From: UBA1049 sp964525815
GTDB lineage: Bacteria > Bacillota > Clostridia > Oscillospirales > CAG-382
Assembly (NCBI GenBank): GCA_964525815.1
Contig: CAZGJQ010000001.1
Coordinates: 1-63,537, forward strand
Direction: 5' to 3'
Length of the DNA stretch: 63,537 bases
Positions 27,301 through 33,749 of this stretch are shown here, piece after piece (the first letter of the stretch is position 1; every line of letters starts with the position of its first letter). A program made the translations under genes and the position numbers. Below the pieces are notes generated by a model. The model was given only the letters and a program-made list of their open reading frames with translations, searched no databases and was not told the origin of the DNA.

Positions 27301-30082
27301 CCAGGATTGGATTTGGAGAGACCCGGACAGACGACAGGAGCTTGTCACGAAGTACAACGAGCTTTTCAACTCCAATCGTCCCCGTGAGTACGACGGCTCT
27401 CATATCGTGTTCAGCGGTATGAACCCCGAAATCAAGCTCCGTGAACATCAGCTCAATGCCGTTGCTCACATTCTCTACGGCGGGAACACCTTGCTTGCAC
27501 ACGAAGTTGGCGCAGGCAAGACCTTTGAAATGGTCGCCGCCGCTATGGAAAGTAAACGCCTCGGTCTTTGTCAAAAGCCTTTGTTTGTCGTTCCCAACCA
27601 CTTGACCGAGCAATGGGCAAGTGAGTTCCTCCGTCTTTATCCGTCTGCCAATATTCTTGCCGCAACAAAAAAGGACTTTGAGCCGAGAAACCGCAAAAAG
27701 TTCTGCGGCAGAATTGCTACCGGCGACTACGATGCCATCATCATCGGACACAGCCAGTTTGAGCGTATTCCCGTATCCCAGGAACGACAGGAGCGACTTC
27801 TGCAGGAGCAGATTGCAGAGATTGAGGAGGGCTTGGAGGAACTGAAAGCCAGCCGAGCCGAACGCTTTACCATCAAATCCCTGGAGCGTACCAAAAAGGG
27901 CTTGGAGACGAGACTGCAGAAGCTCCAGGACAGCTCCCGCAAGGATGATGTAATCACCTTTGAACAGCTCGGCGTTGACCGTCTGTATGTGGACGAGGCG
28001 CACAATTACAAGAATTTGTTCCTCTACACGAAGATGCGAAACGTGGCAGGTCTCTCGACCACCGATGCACAGAAGTCCTCTGATATGCTTCTCAAATGCC
28101 GCTATATCGACGAGCTGACCGACAGCCGAGGCGTGATATTCGCAACGGGAACTCCCGTCTCTAACTCCATGACGGAGCTGTACACGATGATGCGATACCT
28201 GCAGCACGACACCATTCGCAACAAGGGATTGGCACACTTCGATTGTTGGGCATCCACTTTTGGAGAGACCACAACCGCCATTGAGCTTGCACCGGAGGGT
28301 ACGGGCTACCGAGCAAGAACACGATTTGCAAAGTTTTTCAATCTGCCCGAACTGATGAACCTGTTCAAAGAAGCGGCAGACATTAAGACAGCCGACCAGC
28401 TCAACCTACCGACCCCGACACCTATCTACCACAACGAAGTGGCACAGCCTACGGAAATCCAAAAGGCTATGGTGCAGGAGTTGTCCGAAAGAGCCGCTGC
28501 GGTTCATTCGGGTAAGGTTGACCCGTCCGTGGACAATATGCTTCGCATTACCTCAGACGGTCGCAAGCTCGGTCTCGACCAACGCATCATCAATCCAAAC
28601 CTTCCCGATGAGCCGACAAGTAAGGTCAATATGTGCGTGGATAACATTCATCGCATTTGGGAGGACGGTCACGCTGACAAGCTGACCCAGCTCGTGTTCT
28701 GTGATTTGAGCACACCGAAAAGCACAGCGACCAAGAGAGCTGCCAAAGCTCCTGCAGGAAATCTCGACAGCCCCGAAATCCGGGCATTGGAGCACCTTGC
28801 AGAAAAGGACGGCGGCACAGAGGAAGAACAGCGCTTCACCGTCTATGATGACATCCGAGACAAATTGGTGGAGCGTGGTATTCCGAGAGAACAGATTGCT
28901 TTCATTCACGAGGCAAATACCGAAGCCCGTAAAAAGGAATTGTTCAGCAAAGTCCGTTCCGGTCAAGTCCGTGTTCTTATGGGTTCCACCTTTAAGATGG
29001 GAGCCGGTATGAACGTCCAGGACAGGCTTATCGCACTCCACGACCTTGATGCACCCTGGAGACCCGGAGACCTTGAACAGCGTTCCGGTCGTATTATTCG
29101 CCAGGGCAATATGAACCCCGAAGTCCACATTTACCGCTATGTGACGGAGGCGACCTTCGATGCGTACCTTTGGCAGACCTTGGAGAACAAGCAGAAGTTT
29201 ATCTCGCAGATTATGACTTCCAAATCTCCCGTGAGAGCCTGCGATGACATTGACGAAACTGCACTTTCCTATGCGGAAATCAAAGCTCTGTGTGCCGGTG
29301 ATGAGCGAATTAAAGAGAAGATGGACCTGGATGTGGATGTTGCTCGTTTGAAGCTGATGAAGGCAAACCACCAAAGTCAGCAGTACCGCTTGGAGGACAA
29401 TCTGCTCCGTTATTTCCCCGAACAGATTGAGCAGAACAAGAAATTCATTGAAGGCTTCAATGCCGATATGAAAACTCTTGCAGAGCATCCTCACCCCGTT
29501 GACTGCTTTGCCGGTATGACAGTTAGGGGCGACGTGTTGACCGATAAGGAAAACGCAGGCGCAGCACTTGTTGATGCTTTCAAAGATGTTAAGGGACTTG
29601 ACCCTGTGCAGATTGGCACTTACCGAGGCTTTACGATGTCGCTCACCTTGGAGGACTTCGGGCGTGATTACGTTCTGACCCTCAAAGGACAGATGACCCA
29701 CCGTGTCACCCTCGGCAAAGACCCTCGTGGTAATTTGACAAGAATCGACAACGCTCTGAATGGTATGGCTGAACGCCTTAACACCGTTCAGGGCAAGCTC
29801 GACAGTCTCTATTCGCAGATGGAGACCGCAAAGCAGGAGCTTGGCAAGCCGTTCCCGCAGGAGGCAGAGCTGAAAGCGAAATCCGCAAGGCTGGCTGAAC
29901 TCAATATCGCTTTGAACATCGACGATAAGACCCCCCTTGAAGCTATGGCAGAGGAAGCTCCATCGAGAGCCGAGATTGCCAAATCCGCAAAACCGTCCGT
30001 CTTGCAAAAGCTCCATTCCTACGATAAGACGAGCAAGGCAGACCCGTTAGAACCGAAAAAATCCAAAGAGGAGGTACGCTGA
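21329..30082 (+). CDS. Giant ICE methylase-helicase (ArdC-like / MutS-I-like / N6-methylase / SNF2 fusion)
   Basis: 2917 residues, TTG start after AAGGAGG. Domains in order: ArdC-like N-terminus (FLETMGRLYKYPFHEQLMIF); low-complexity linker about 262-400; MutS domain-I-like segment near 755-850 (PDDIVLFQVGDFFETYGEDA ... GIPAHTLEQSVEKLR); N6-adenine methylase-like domain near 1340-1500 with NILEPSMGVGNFFG and a degenerate motif IV NVPFGQ; SNF2-type helicase with Walker A HEVGAGKT near 2055, VDEAHNYKN near 2222 and QRSGRIIRQGN near 2583; coiled C-terminus ending with AKPSVLQKLHSYD. This family is a hallmark of Tn1549-like ICEs, possibly for protecting or remodelling incoming DNA (inferred). NVPF instead of NPPY/F leaves methylase activity uncertain. 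Confidence 0.88.
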   Translation: MPSKLDFYSQMADRTARQVTGSFGEWTAFLETMGRLYKYPFHEQLMIFAQKPNATACADYDLWNKQMGRYVRRGTKGIALIDTSGDNPRLKYVFDVSDTGGRENSRRLNLWEYKDEHQDTVTAALENRFGVSGEKGLADQLEKIASKLVTEYWNDNRRDILGILADSFLEEYDDYNVEVAFRNAATVSTTYTLMSRCGLNPGDYFEHEDFLSVFDFNTRDTIAALGTVISNTSEQVLRQIAVTVKNHEREASLQQQAERTQSYGEHIELHEERGLLYPESDADRDRDEAPGQVWQDAEAVPAGAQTGAVEPDDSVGEPVPASEGNRRDGEPQNGTDDARTDESERRDGGTESQRPDEVGGLDEQPQSASRRNNSRRTGSGITGQLTLFDVGLFPSEQEQISFIDEAESVKPAPFAFSFAQEDIDDVLRLASNSEHTRMNVAAAFQKQKPMDEIVSLLQKEYHGGAGLKSERGEFSVWYAEDGIHLAKGRTARYSKTAQVISWEDAAERIGQLMDEGKYATNVELAEAELHERTELSHKLWYIRGDLSDEAREQNVLGTLQDYRRGGFPDATARLAEDLKDPTFREMLSADYAAFMDAYKAERDVMRFHYHKPVEIWNALQDLDLPRRECTSDMAEVPKVGMFITEDEIDATLNRGSNVKGGKGRIYGYLTGSHNSKEKADFLKNEYGIGGSSHSVSGRGWIDSSGKGIRLQKPDCADVELNWNKVLTRFENLIRNGRYFTPEQKAKYEEMQTREGQFRKLMDAYNDIKHEHPDDIVLFQVGDFFETYGEDAKTAAKLLDLNLTTRPVAGAGRVEMCGIPAHTLEQSVEKLRATHGVTVSEFNGIVNEHISRSLPVLPAVEELSQEPEIEPVSVTEAPNESPPATVEAPVVSREITQAEIDEALQRWNGDIESKRSVVRYMADHARERDTAAWLSKEYGGDVSKPLHITVTGTDIDYEMSWAKVQRRVAQLIKEDRFYTQEEYDRLDDIDPVYIRAELAQRGIVNGELVEPEKLDNDPFIQQVNADVKSLSESVEAWEAEQEAKRNEAIARLTDEQQTFVEAMNVAGYVYQHNVGYSGEPIVFYANTDSYPISFANWNDAYDWIDNAELKLEPGLRDKVQAVLHPDEPPRMTDAEFAAEHLVPRESTYEIDGRRFIVDSVNLDFGSVSLQDVTFQNQTGFPIFRSESIEFMRRLVEISEAQCNAELPTEPKLESETVAFYSAEDNHLPYDVEIRTIKAVEPEPPTPKPELHNFQITDDHLGEDVVTANAGFSPKAKFRMNMDAINLLKELEFDGRQATPEEQVILSKYVGWGGLADAFDETKDNWKNEFAELYATLSPEEYAAARSSTLNAHYTSPTVIKAIYEAVGNMGFETGNILEPSMGVGNFFGCLPETMQNSKLYGVELDSITGRIAKQLYPKADITIAGFETTDRRDFYDLAIGNVPFGQYQVNDRAYNKLGFSIHDYFFAKALDQVRPGGVVAFVTSRYTMDKQSPEVRKYIAQRAELLGAIRLPNNAFKANAGTEVVSDIIFLQKRDRPIEIEPDWVHLGKNDDGFAINSYFIDNPEMVLGRQTSESTQYGKQDFTVEPYEGLDLSVQLKYAIQNIKGTYTEAELPELGDGEAIDTSIPADPNVKNYSYTVVDGDVYYRENSRMVKPELNATATERVKGMVELRDCVQKLIGQQMDGFVSDATIRETQRELNDLYDKFTAKHGLINSRGNALAFADDSSYYLLCSLEVLDEDNNLKRKADMFTKRTIKPSEVVTSVDTAAEALAVSIAEKARVDMEYMSSLTGKSEEELASDLRSVIYMDFNRKPDGPYTWRTADDFLSGNVREKLAYYQKALDLLPEDANHRNEIADNVEALKMAQPKDLDASEIEVRLGATWIDKSYIQQFMVETFEPPYYLRRSIEVNYSPFSAEWNITGKSQPSYSDVNAYMTYGTDRANAYKILEDTLNLRDVRIYDTVTDPDGKERRVLNSKETTLAQQKQQAIKDAFQDWIWRDPDRRQELVTKYNELFNSNRPREYDGSHIVFSGMNPEIKLREHQLNAVAHILYGGNTLLAHEVGAGKTFEMVAAAMESKRLGLCQKPLFVVPNHLTEQWASEFLRLYPSANILAATKKDFEPRNRKKFCGRIATGDYDAIIIGHSQFERIPVSQERQERLLQEQIAEIEEGLEELKASRAERFTIKSLERTKKGLETRLQKLQDSSRKDDVITFEQLGVDRLYVDEAHNYKNLFLYTKMRNVAGLSTTDAQKSSDMLLKCRYIDELTDSRGVIFATGTPVSNSMTELYTMMRYLQHDTIRNKGLAHFDCWASTFGETTTAIELAPEGTGYRARTRFAKFFNLPELMNLFKEAADIKTADQLNLPTPTPIYHNEVAQPTEIQKAMVQELSERAAAVHSGKVDPSVDNMLRITSDGRKLGLDQRIINPNLPDEPTSKVNMCVDNIHRIWEDGHADKLTQLVFCDLSTPKSTATKRAAKAPAGNLDSPEIRALEHLAEKDGGTEEEQRFTVYDDIRDKLVERGIPREQIAFIHEANTEARKKELFSKVRSGQVRVLMGSTFKMGAGMNVQDRLIALHDLDAPWRPGDLEQRSGRIIRQGNMNPEVHIYRYVTEATFDAYLWQTLENKQKFISQIMTSKSPVRACDDIDETALSYAEIKALCAGDERIKEKMDLDVDVARLKLMKANHQSQQYRLEDNLLRYFPEQIEQNKKFIEGFNADMKTLAEHPHPVDCFAGMTVRGDVLTDKENAGAALVDAFKDVKGLDPVQIGTYRGFTMSLTLEDFGRDYVLTLKGQMTHRVTLGKDPRGNLTRIDNALNGMAERLNTVQGKLDSLYSQMETAKQELGKPFPQEAELKAKSARLAELNIALNIDDKTPLEAMAEEAPSRAEIAKSAKPSVLQKLHSYDKTSKADPLEPKKSKEEVR
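22116..22472 (+). CDS. tnpV: TnpV family protein nested out of frame in the giant helicase gene
   Basis: 118 residues, in a different + frame inside codons ~262-381 of the giant gene. The sequence is recognisable as transposon-encoded TnpV: NGDYFIPNLTLTETETKPLG, YLQEHRPVLWNQMILSE, MKWVGLMNNLKAQAEETI. A ribosome site (AAAGGA) precedes the ATG by about ten bases. In the host frame the same DNA encodes only a disordered Glu/Asp/Arg-rich linker, so the constrained sequence is TnpV and the linker looks overprinted. Function of TnpV is unknown. Confidence 0.72.
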   Translation: MENTLNYTKNGDYFIPNLTLTETETKPLGKYGRMRKQYLQEHRPVLWNQMILSESLYPHLREIDETANRRMEQMMPELMKANGVTEELKASDPMKWVGLMNNLKAQAEETILAELVLA

Positions 30083-30084
30083 TT

Positions 30085-30570
30085 ATGGATAGCGAGAAGA
30101 TAAATGTGCTCGTGGTTGAACCGGAGAAAAAGCCGTATATGAAAGAAATTTCATCGGAGCTTTCTTCTCTGCAGCACGAGGTCGGCGGCTATATTCAAGC
30201 CGTTTATCCCTATGATGAGCCTGTCGCCATTATTTGCGACGAAGAAGCGAAACTGAAAGGAAGCGAACTGAACCGTGTGCTCCGTGACGAGGACGGCAAA
30301 ATCTATGATGTGATTGCCGGCACATTCCTTGTCGTGGGTTTGGGCGAGGAGGATTTCTCCTCGCTCACTCCCGAACACGCAAAGCAGTTCAAGGAAAAGT
30401 TTGACACACCCGAAATGTTTATGCGGCTCAATGGCAAGCTGGTTATGATTCCTATGGAGGAAGAAAGAGTAAAAGCAAAGAAGCCGTCCGTGCTTCAAAA
30501 GCTCAACGATATGAAAACATTGGATGCCCCTTCTGCCGTTAAGAAGCCCCACGCAAAGGAGGAACGCTGA
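30085..30570 (+). CDS. DUF3846 domain protein
   Basis: 161 residues, two bases after the giant helicase stop. The DUF3846 domain is recognisable from INVLVVEPEKKPYMKEI, LSSLQHEVGGYIQAVYPYDE and GTFLVVGLGEEDFSSL. The C-terminal tail has KKPSVLQKLNDMK, the shared element tag. Function of DUF3846 is unknown; members are common in ICEs and phages. The stop overlaps the next ATG (TGATG). Confidence 0.85.
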   Translation: MDSEKINVLVVEPEKKPYMKEISSELSSLQHEVGGYIQAVYPYDEPVAIICDEEAKLKGSELNRVLRDEDGKIYDVIAGTFLVVGLGEEDFSSLTPEHAKQFKEKFDTPEMFMRLNGKLVMIPMEEERVKAKKPSVLQKLNDMKTLDAPSAVKKPHAKEER

Positions 30571-31391
30571 TGACCAACGAAGAACTGAACACGGCATTGT
30601 ATGAAAAACTCTTTGCCGAGCAACAGGACTTCAAAGGGTGGCTGGTAAAACAGCCACCCGAAGAAATCCTCAAACACGCCTACGAGTATGTTATCCGTGA
30701 GGATATTGTTATCGAGATGGAGTACCACGACTTGACCGACGATGAGGCGAAAGCTCTGCTTGCCGATGAAAAGCCCCTGCAGGCTATCTTCTCTGTATAT
30801 GAAAATATCGAGGGCGGTCATATGGACGAAATCCGAGATTGTATTGAATCCAGGGCAAAGACCTGTATAGAAAATCAGCGTGAAGCCCTCCGCAATCTTC
30901 CCGTGTATATCTTCTCTGCGACCTTTGCTAAAGGACACGGAGAGCTTGAAGAATACCGAGCCTCGTTCAAGGCGAATGTTGCTTGCAGGGATGCCATCGA
31001 GGATGCGATTGCAAGCCACTACGCAGATAACCGTTTGGACGGTTCCTGTGTGCAGGAGGTCGTTGACCGTTTCGGTGCGGAGCGTGTTTCTTTCGTTCTT
31101 GCCAACACCATACAGCACAAGGATTGGGATGGGAGTATTTCTCCGCAGAATAAGGAGTGGGCAAAAGCCGAGCCTGTCCCGAATGACTTCGATGCCTGGA
31201 ACAACAAAAAAACCTTGGAGTATTCCTGCAACAAGGCTCACCCTGGTCTTATCAATCTGTTCGTCAATCGGTTCAGAAAGGAACAGGAGCTTGAAAAAGC
31301 AAAGAAGCCGTCTGTGCTGAAAAAGCTCCACGAGGCAAAAGCGGATGTGCCGAAAAAGTCTCCGAGCAAAACAAAGGAGGCTGAATTGTAA
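30570..31391 (+). CDS. DUF3849 domain protein
   Basis: 273 residues. The N-terminal part (NTALYEKLFAEQQDFKGWLV, PPEEILKHAYEY) and the C-terminal DUF3849 core (ERVSFVLANTIQHKDWDGSI, DAWNNKKTLEYSCNKAHPGL) match the family found beside DUF3846 in these elements. The tail has KKPSVLKKLHEAK, again the shared tag. Function unknown. TAATG overlap with mobC suggests coupling to relaxosome production. Confidence 0.83.
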   Translation: MTNEELNTALYEKLFAEQQDFKGWLVKQPPEEILKHAYEYVIREDIVIEMEYHDLTDDEAKALLADEKPLQAIFSVYENIEGGHMDEIRDCIESRAKTCIENQREALRNLPVYIFSATFAKGHGELEEYRASFKANVACRDAIEDAIASHYADNRLDGSCVQEVVDRFGAERVSFVLANTIQHKDWDGSISPQNKEWAKAEPVPNDFDAWNNKKTLEYSCNKAHPGLINLFVNRFRKEQELEKAKKPSVLKKLHEAKADVPKKSPSKTKEAEL

Positions 31392-31729
31392 TGGCAAATC
31401 GCAATCGCCCCGTTCAAGTGAAATTCCGTGTAACACCGGAAGAACGCAAAATGATTGACAGGCGTATGGAGCAAGCAGGCACGATGAACATGGCGGCATA
31501 TCTTCGCAAAATGGCTATCGACGGATATGTGGTCAAGCTGGAACTGCCGGAGCTACGTGATTTAATTTCCTTGCTCCGTCGTACCAGCAACAACTTCAAT
31601 CAGATTGCCCGCCGAGTAAACTCAACCGACCGCATCTATGCCGATGATATTGCCGAGATGAAAAATCTGCTGGAACAGATTTGGGAGGCAGACAACCGCA
31701 TCCTCGAAAAGCTCGCCGCCATCGACTGA
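31391..31729 (+). CDS. mobC: MobC-like relaxosome accessory protein
   Basis: 112 residues. A ribbon-helix-helix-like N-terminus (VKFRVTPEERKMIDRRMEQ, NMAAYLRKMAIDG) is followed by the MobC block LRRTSNNFNQIARRVNSTDR. MobC proteins bind oriT and help the relaxase melt or nick DNA. It lies one short gene before the relaxase, as usual. Confidence 0.9.
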   Translation: MANRNRPVQVKFRVTPEERKMIDRRMEQAGTMNMAAYLRKMAIDGYVVKLELPELRDLISLLRRTSNNFNQIARRVNSTDRIYADDIAEMKNLLEQIWEADNRILEKLAAID

Positions 31730-31730
31730 G

Positions 31731-31770
31731 CCGTGACATCCTTGCGAATTTTTCAAAGTCACGGTACAAT
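31731..31770 (+). promoter_or_regulatory. Promoter within a hairpin upstream of the CD1845-like gene
   Basis: -35 TTGCGA (31742-31747), 17-bp spacer, -10 TACAAT (31765-31770). The spacer lies inside an inverted repeat CCGTGAC (31731-31737) / GTCACGG (31758-31764), which could be a MobC or repressor binding site or a weak terminator for mobC. Confidence 0.5.
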
Positions 31771-31795
31771 AAAGTCAGAAAAGGAGGGATTTTCG

Positions 31796-32086
31796 ATGAA
31801 GTTCATTTTGAAGATATTGGCGGCACCTGTAATTGCAATCCTGGTAGTGTTCATCTGGTTGTGTGCCTTGCTGCTGAAATTGTCCGCCTGGGTGTTCGGC
31901 ATTGTGAGCACAATCCTCGGTGTGCTCGGTCTTGCGGTTCTGATTCTCGACAATGTGACCAACGGCATTATCATCTTAGTGTTTGCCTTCCTCGTAAGTC
32001 CCGTGGGCTTGCCAATGGTAGCAGCCTGGATGATTGGACAAATACAGAGATTTCGTTACTTCGTGCAGGATGCAATTTACGGATAA
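31796..32086 (+). CDS. CD1845-family small membrane protein
   Basis: 96 residues, ATG after AAGGAGGG. Almost entirely hydrophobic, with three predicted membrane helices (about 5-25, 28-48, 52-80) and a polar C-terminus. It matches the small CD1845-like proteins lying between mobC and the relaxase in Clostridioides/Tn1549-type elements. Function unknown. Confidence 0.75.
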   Translation: MKFILKILAAPVIAILVVFIWLCALLLKLSAWVFGIVSTILGVLGLAVLILDNVTNGIIILVFAFLVSPVGLPMVAAWMIGQIQRFRYFVQDAIYG

Positions 32087-32098
32087 TTCAACTTCGAC

Positions 32099-32155
32099 AC
32101 AGGTTGTGTACAAGTTAATTTGAGACGGGTGTGGCTTTGGCTGTGCCCGTCTTTT
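32099..32155 (+). other. Paired hairpins between the CD1845-like gene and relaxase (candidate oriT or terminator)
   Basis: ACACAGGTTGTGT forms a small hairpin, followed by GACGGG (32124-32129) / CCCGTC (32146-32151) and TTTT. The position just before the relaxase and near mobC is where oriT is usual, but the GC stem plus T-tract also fits a terminator. No nick site was identified. Confidence 0.35.
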
Positions 32156-32177
32156 ACATAGGAGGAGGTGAACGACT

Positions 32178-33575
32178 ATCGCAACAACACGCATTATTCC
32201 CATGCACATTACCAAGGGCAAAACCCTTGCCCAGTCCATTTCAGACAGAACAGACTACGGCTTGAATCCCGAAAAGACGAATGACGGTGAATTGACATCT
32301 GCCTATGCCTGCGACCCTCGCTCCTTTGTAGCAGAGGTCTTAGTGTCGAAAAGGCAATACAAACATTTTACCGGCAAGGAAGAAAAGAACGATGTGCTCG
32401 TTTACCAGGTTCGCCAATCCTTCAAGCCGGGGGAAGTGACACCGGAAGAAGCAAATCAAATCGGTTATGATTTCGCCTCCCGCTTTCTCAAAGGAAAACA
32501 CGCTTTCTTTGTTTGCACGCACACAGATAAATCTCATATCCATAATCATATTTATTGGAACGCTGTCACGCTGGATTGCAAAAAGAAATTCAGAGATTTC
32601 CGCAGGTCGCACAGAGCCGTCTCCCGTCTGAGTGACCTTATCTGCACCGAACATCAGTTGTCGGTCATTGATAAACCGCAGCGTGGTGGCACAGCCTACA
32701 ATAAGTGGCACGGCTTTAAGGGAAAACCGTCCCATCGTGAATTGCTGCGGATTGCCATTGATGAAGCTCTGGAGCAGAAGCCCCATGACTTTGATGCGTT
32801 CCTTTCACTTCTTGCCGAACAGGGCTTCAAAGTGAAAAACGGAAAACACCTTACCTTTGTTCATCCCGACTTCAAGCAAAACATCCGAATGTACACTCTG
32901 GGCGATGAATACTCGGAGGATGCTGTTCGTGCTATCATCAAGGGGCAGAGAGTGCATCAGCCGAAGAAACGCAGAAAGGTATGGGACGCCAACAGACCGC
33001 AGAGCATTATCGACATTCAAGCCAAGCTCGCCGCAGGCAAGGGCGAGGGCTATCGTCGTTGGGCGACCGTTGAGAACCTGAAGCGTATGGCAAAGACAAA
33101 GCTCTATATGGATGAGCACGGTCTGGACTATGATGCAATGTCGGCTCGCAAATCCGAACTGGCAAAGAAAGAAAAAGAGCTTTCTGCGAAAATCACAGAA
33201 GCTCAAAATCGGATTGCCGAGGTCAATGTCCTAAAGACCCATATCGTCAATTATTCCAAAACAAGGGATGTGTACGTTGCCTACCGGAAGTCCGGTTACT
33301 CAAAAAAGTATTTGGAGGAACACGAGGATGACATCATCATCCACAAGGCGGCAAAGAAAGCATTTGACGAATTGGGCGTGAAGAAGCTCCCGACCATCAA
33401 GAGCCTGCAGGTGGAATTTGCCGAACTGCTTACCACGAAAAAAGAAGCGTATGCGGAACTGAAAAAAGTACGTGACGAGCTTCGTGACATTGCCGTTCAC
33501 ACGGCAAACTATGAAGAATTGCGTGACCTCGCTGAGCGAGATCCACGCAAAGAGAAAGAGCACGGTCGTGAATGA
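32178..33575 (+). CDS. MOB-family relaxase (mobilization nuclease)
   Basis: 465 residues if started at ATC. The family's start, M-A-T-T-R-I-x-P, aligns with codons ATC GCA ACA ACA CGC, which begin eight bases after GGAGGAGGTG. The first ATG (32202) would be 32 bases away and would cut off conserved residues, and a TGA lies three codons before the ATC, so ATC initiation is inferred. Motif I Tyr is probably in DRTDYGLNP. Motif III HTDKSHIHNH binds the metal, and NAVTLDCKKKFRDF follows. The C-terminal half is coiled-coil. It nicks oriT and pilots the strand. It ends in a terminator hairpin. Confidence 0.87.
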   Translation: MATTRIIPMHITKGKTLAQSISDRTDYGLNPEKTNDGELTSAYACDPRSFVAEVLVSKRQYKHFTGKEEKNDVLVYQVRQSFKPGEVTPEEANQIGYDFASRFLKGKHAFFVCTHTDKSHIHNHIYWNAVTLDCKKKFRDFRRSHRAVSRLSDLICTEHQLSVIDKPQRGGTAYNKWHGFKGKPSHRELLRIAIDEALEQKPHDFDAFLSLLAEQGFKVKNGKHLTFVHPDFKQNIRMYTLGDEYSEDAVRAIIKGQRVHQPKKRRKVWDANRPQSIIDIQAKLAAGKGEGYRRWATVENLKRMAKTKLYMDEHGLDYDAMSARKSELAKKEKELSAKITEAQNRIAEVNVLKTHIVNYSKTRDVYVAYRKSGYSKKYLEEHEDDIIIHKAAKKAFDELGVKKLPTIKSLQVEFAELLTTKKEAYAELKKVRDELRDIAVHTANYEELRDLAERDPRKEKEHGRE

Positions 33576-33583
33576 CCGTGCTC
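33558..33583 (+). terminator. Terminator overlapping the relaxase stop codon
   Basis: Ten-bp perfect stem GAGCACGGTC / GACCGTGCTC with loop GTGAAT; the relaxase TGA lies in the 3' arm. No T-tract follows, so it may be a processing or pausing hairpin. Confidence 0.5.
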
Positions 33584-33660
33584 CATTAGCGTCGGAACGA
33601 TGCGTAGCCACAGATGAAATCTGTGTTAAAGGGGTTCGGGGATGTTTCCCAGACAAGCGA

Positions 33661-33699
33661 TTTATATGCCTCTGCTTCGGCAGGGGCATATAAATTTTT
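33661..33699. terminator. Strong terminator closing the relaxase region
   Basis: Fifteen-bp stem TTTATATGCCTCTGC / GCAGGGGCATATAAA with one wobble, a TTCG tetraloop and a following TTTTT. A third small hairpin CACAGAT-GAA-ATCTGTG sits at 33609-33625. The gap 33584-33749 holds only these structures. The defence operon reads toward it from the other side. Confidence 0.8.
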
Positions 33700-33749
33700 G
33701 CACGAGTGGGTACCGCCGTGCCCTGCTTGCCAAGTATGTTTGCCTCGTA

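Noticed and set aside
25319..28237. 972-residue open frame on the - strand
   Set aside because: It lies antisense to the giant helicase in a shadow frame, has no ribosome site or known motif, and its composition mirrors the codon pattern of the real gene.
33584..33749. Possible small gene (FGDVSQTSDLYASASAG... frame)
   Set aside because: It runs through two hairpins and a terminator, has no start with a ribosome site, and matches no family I know.
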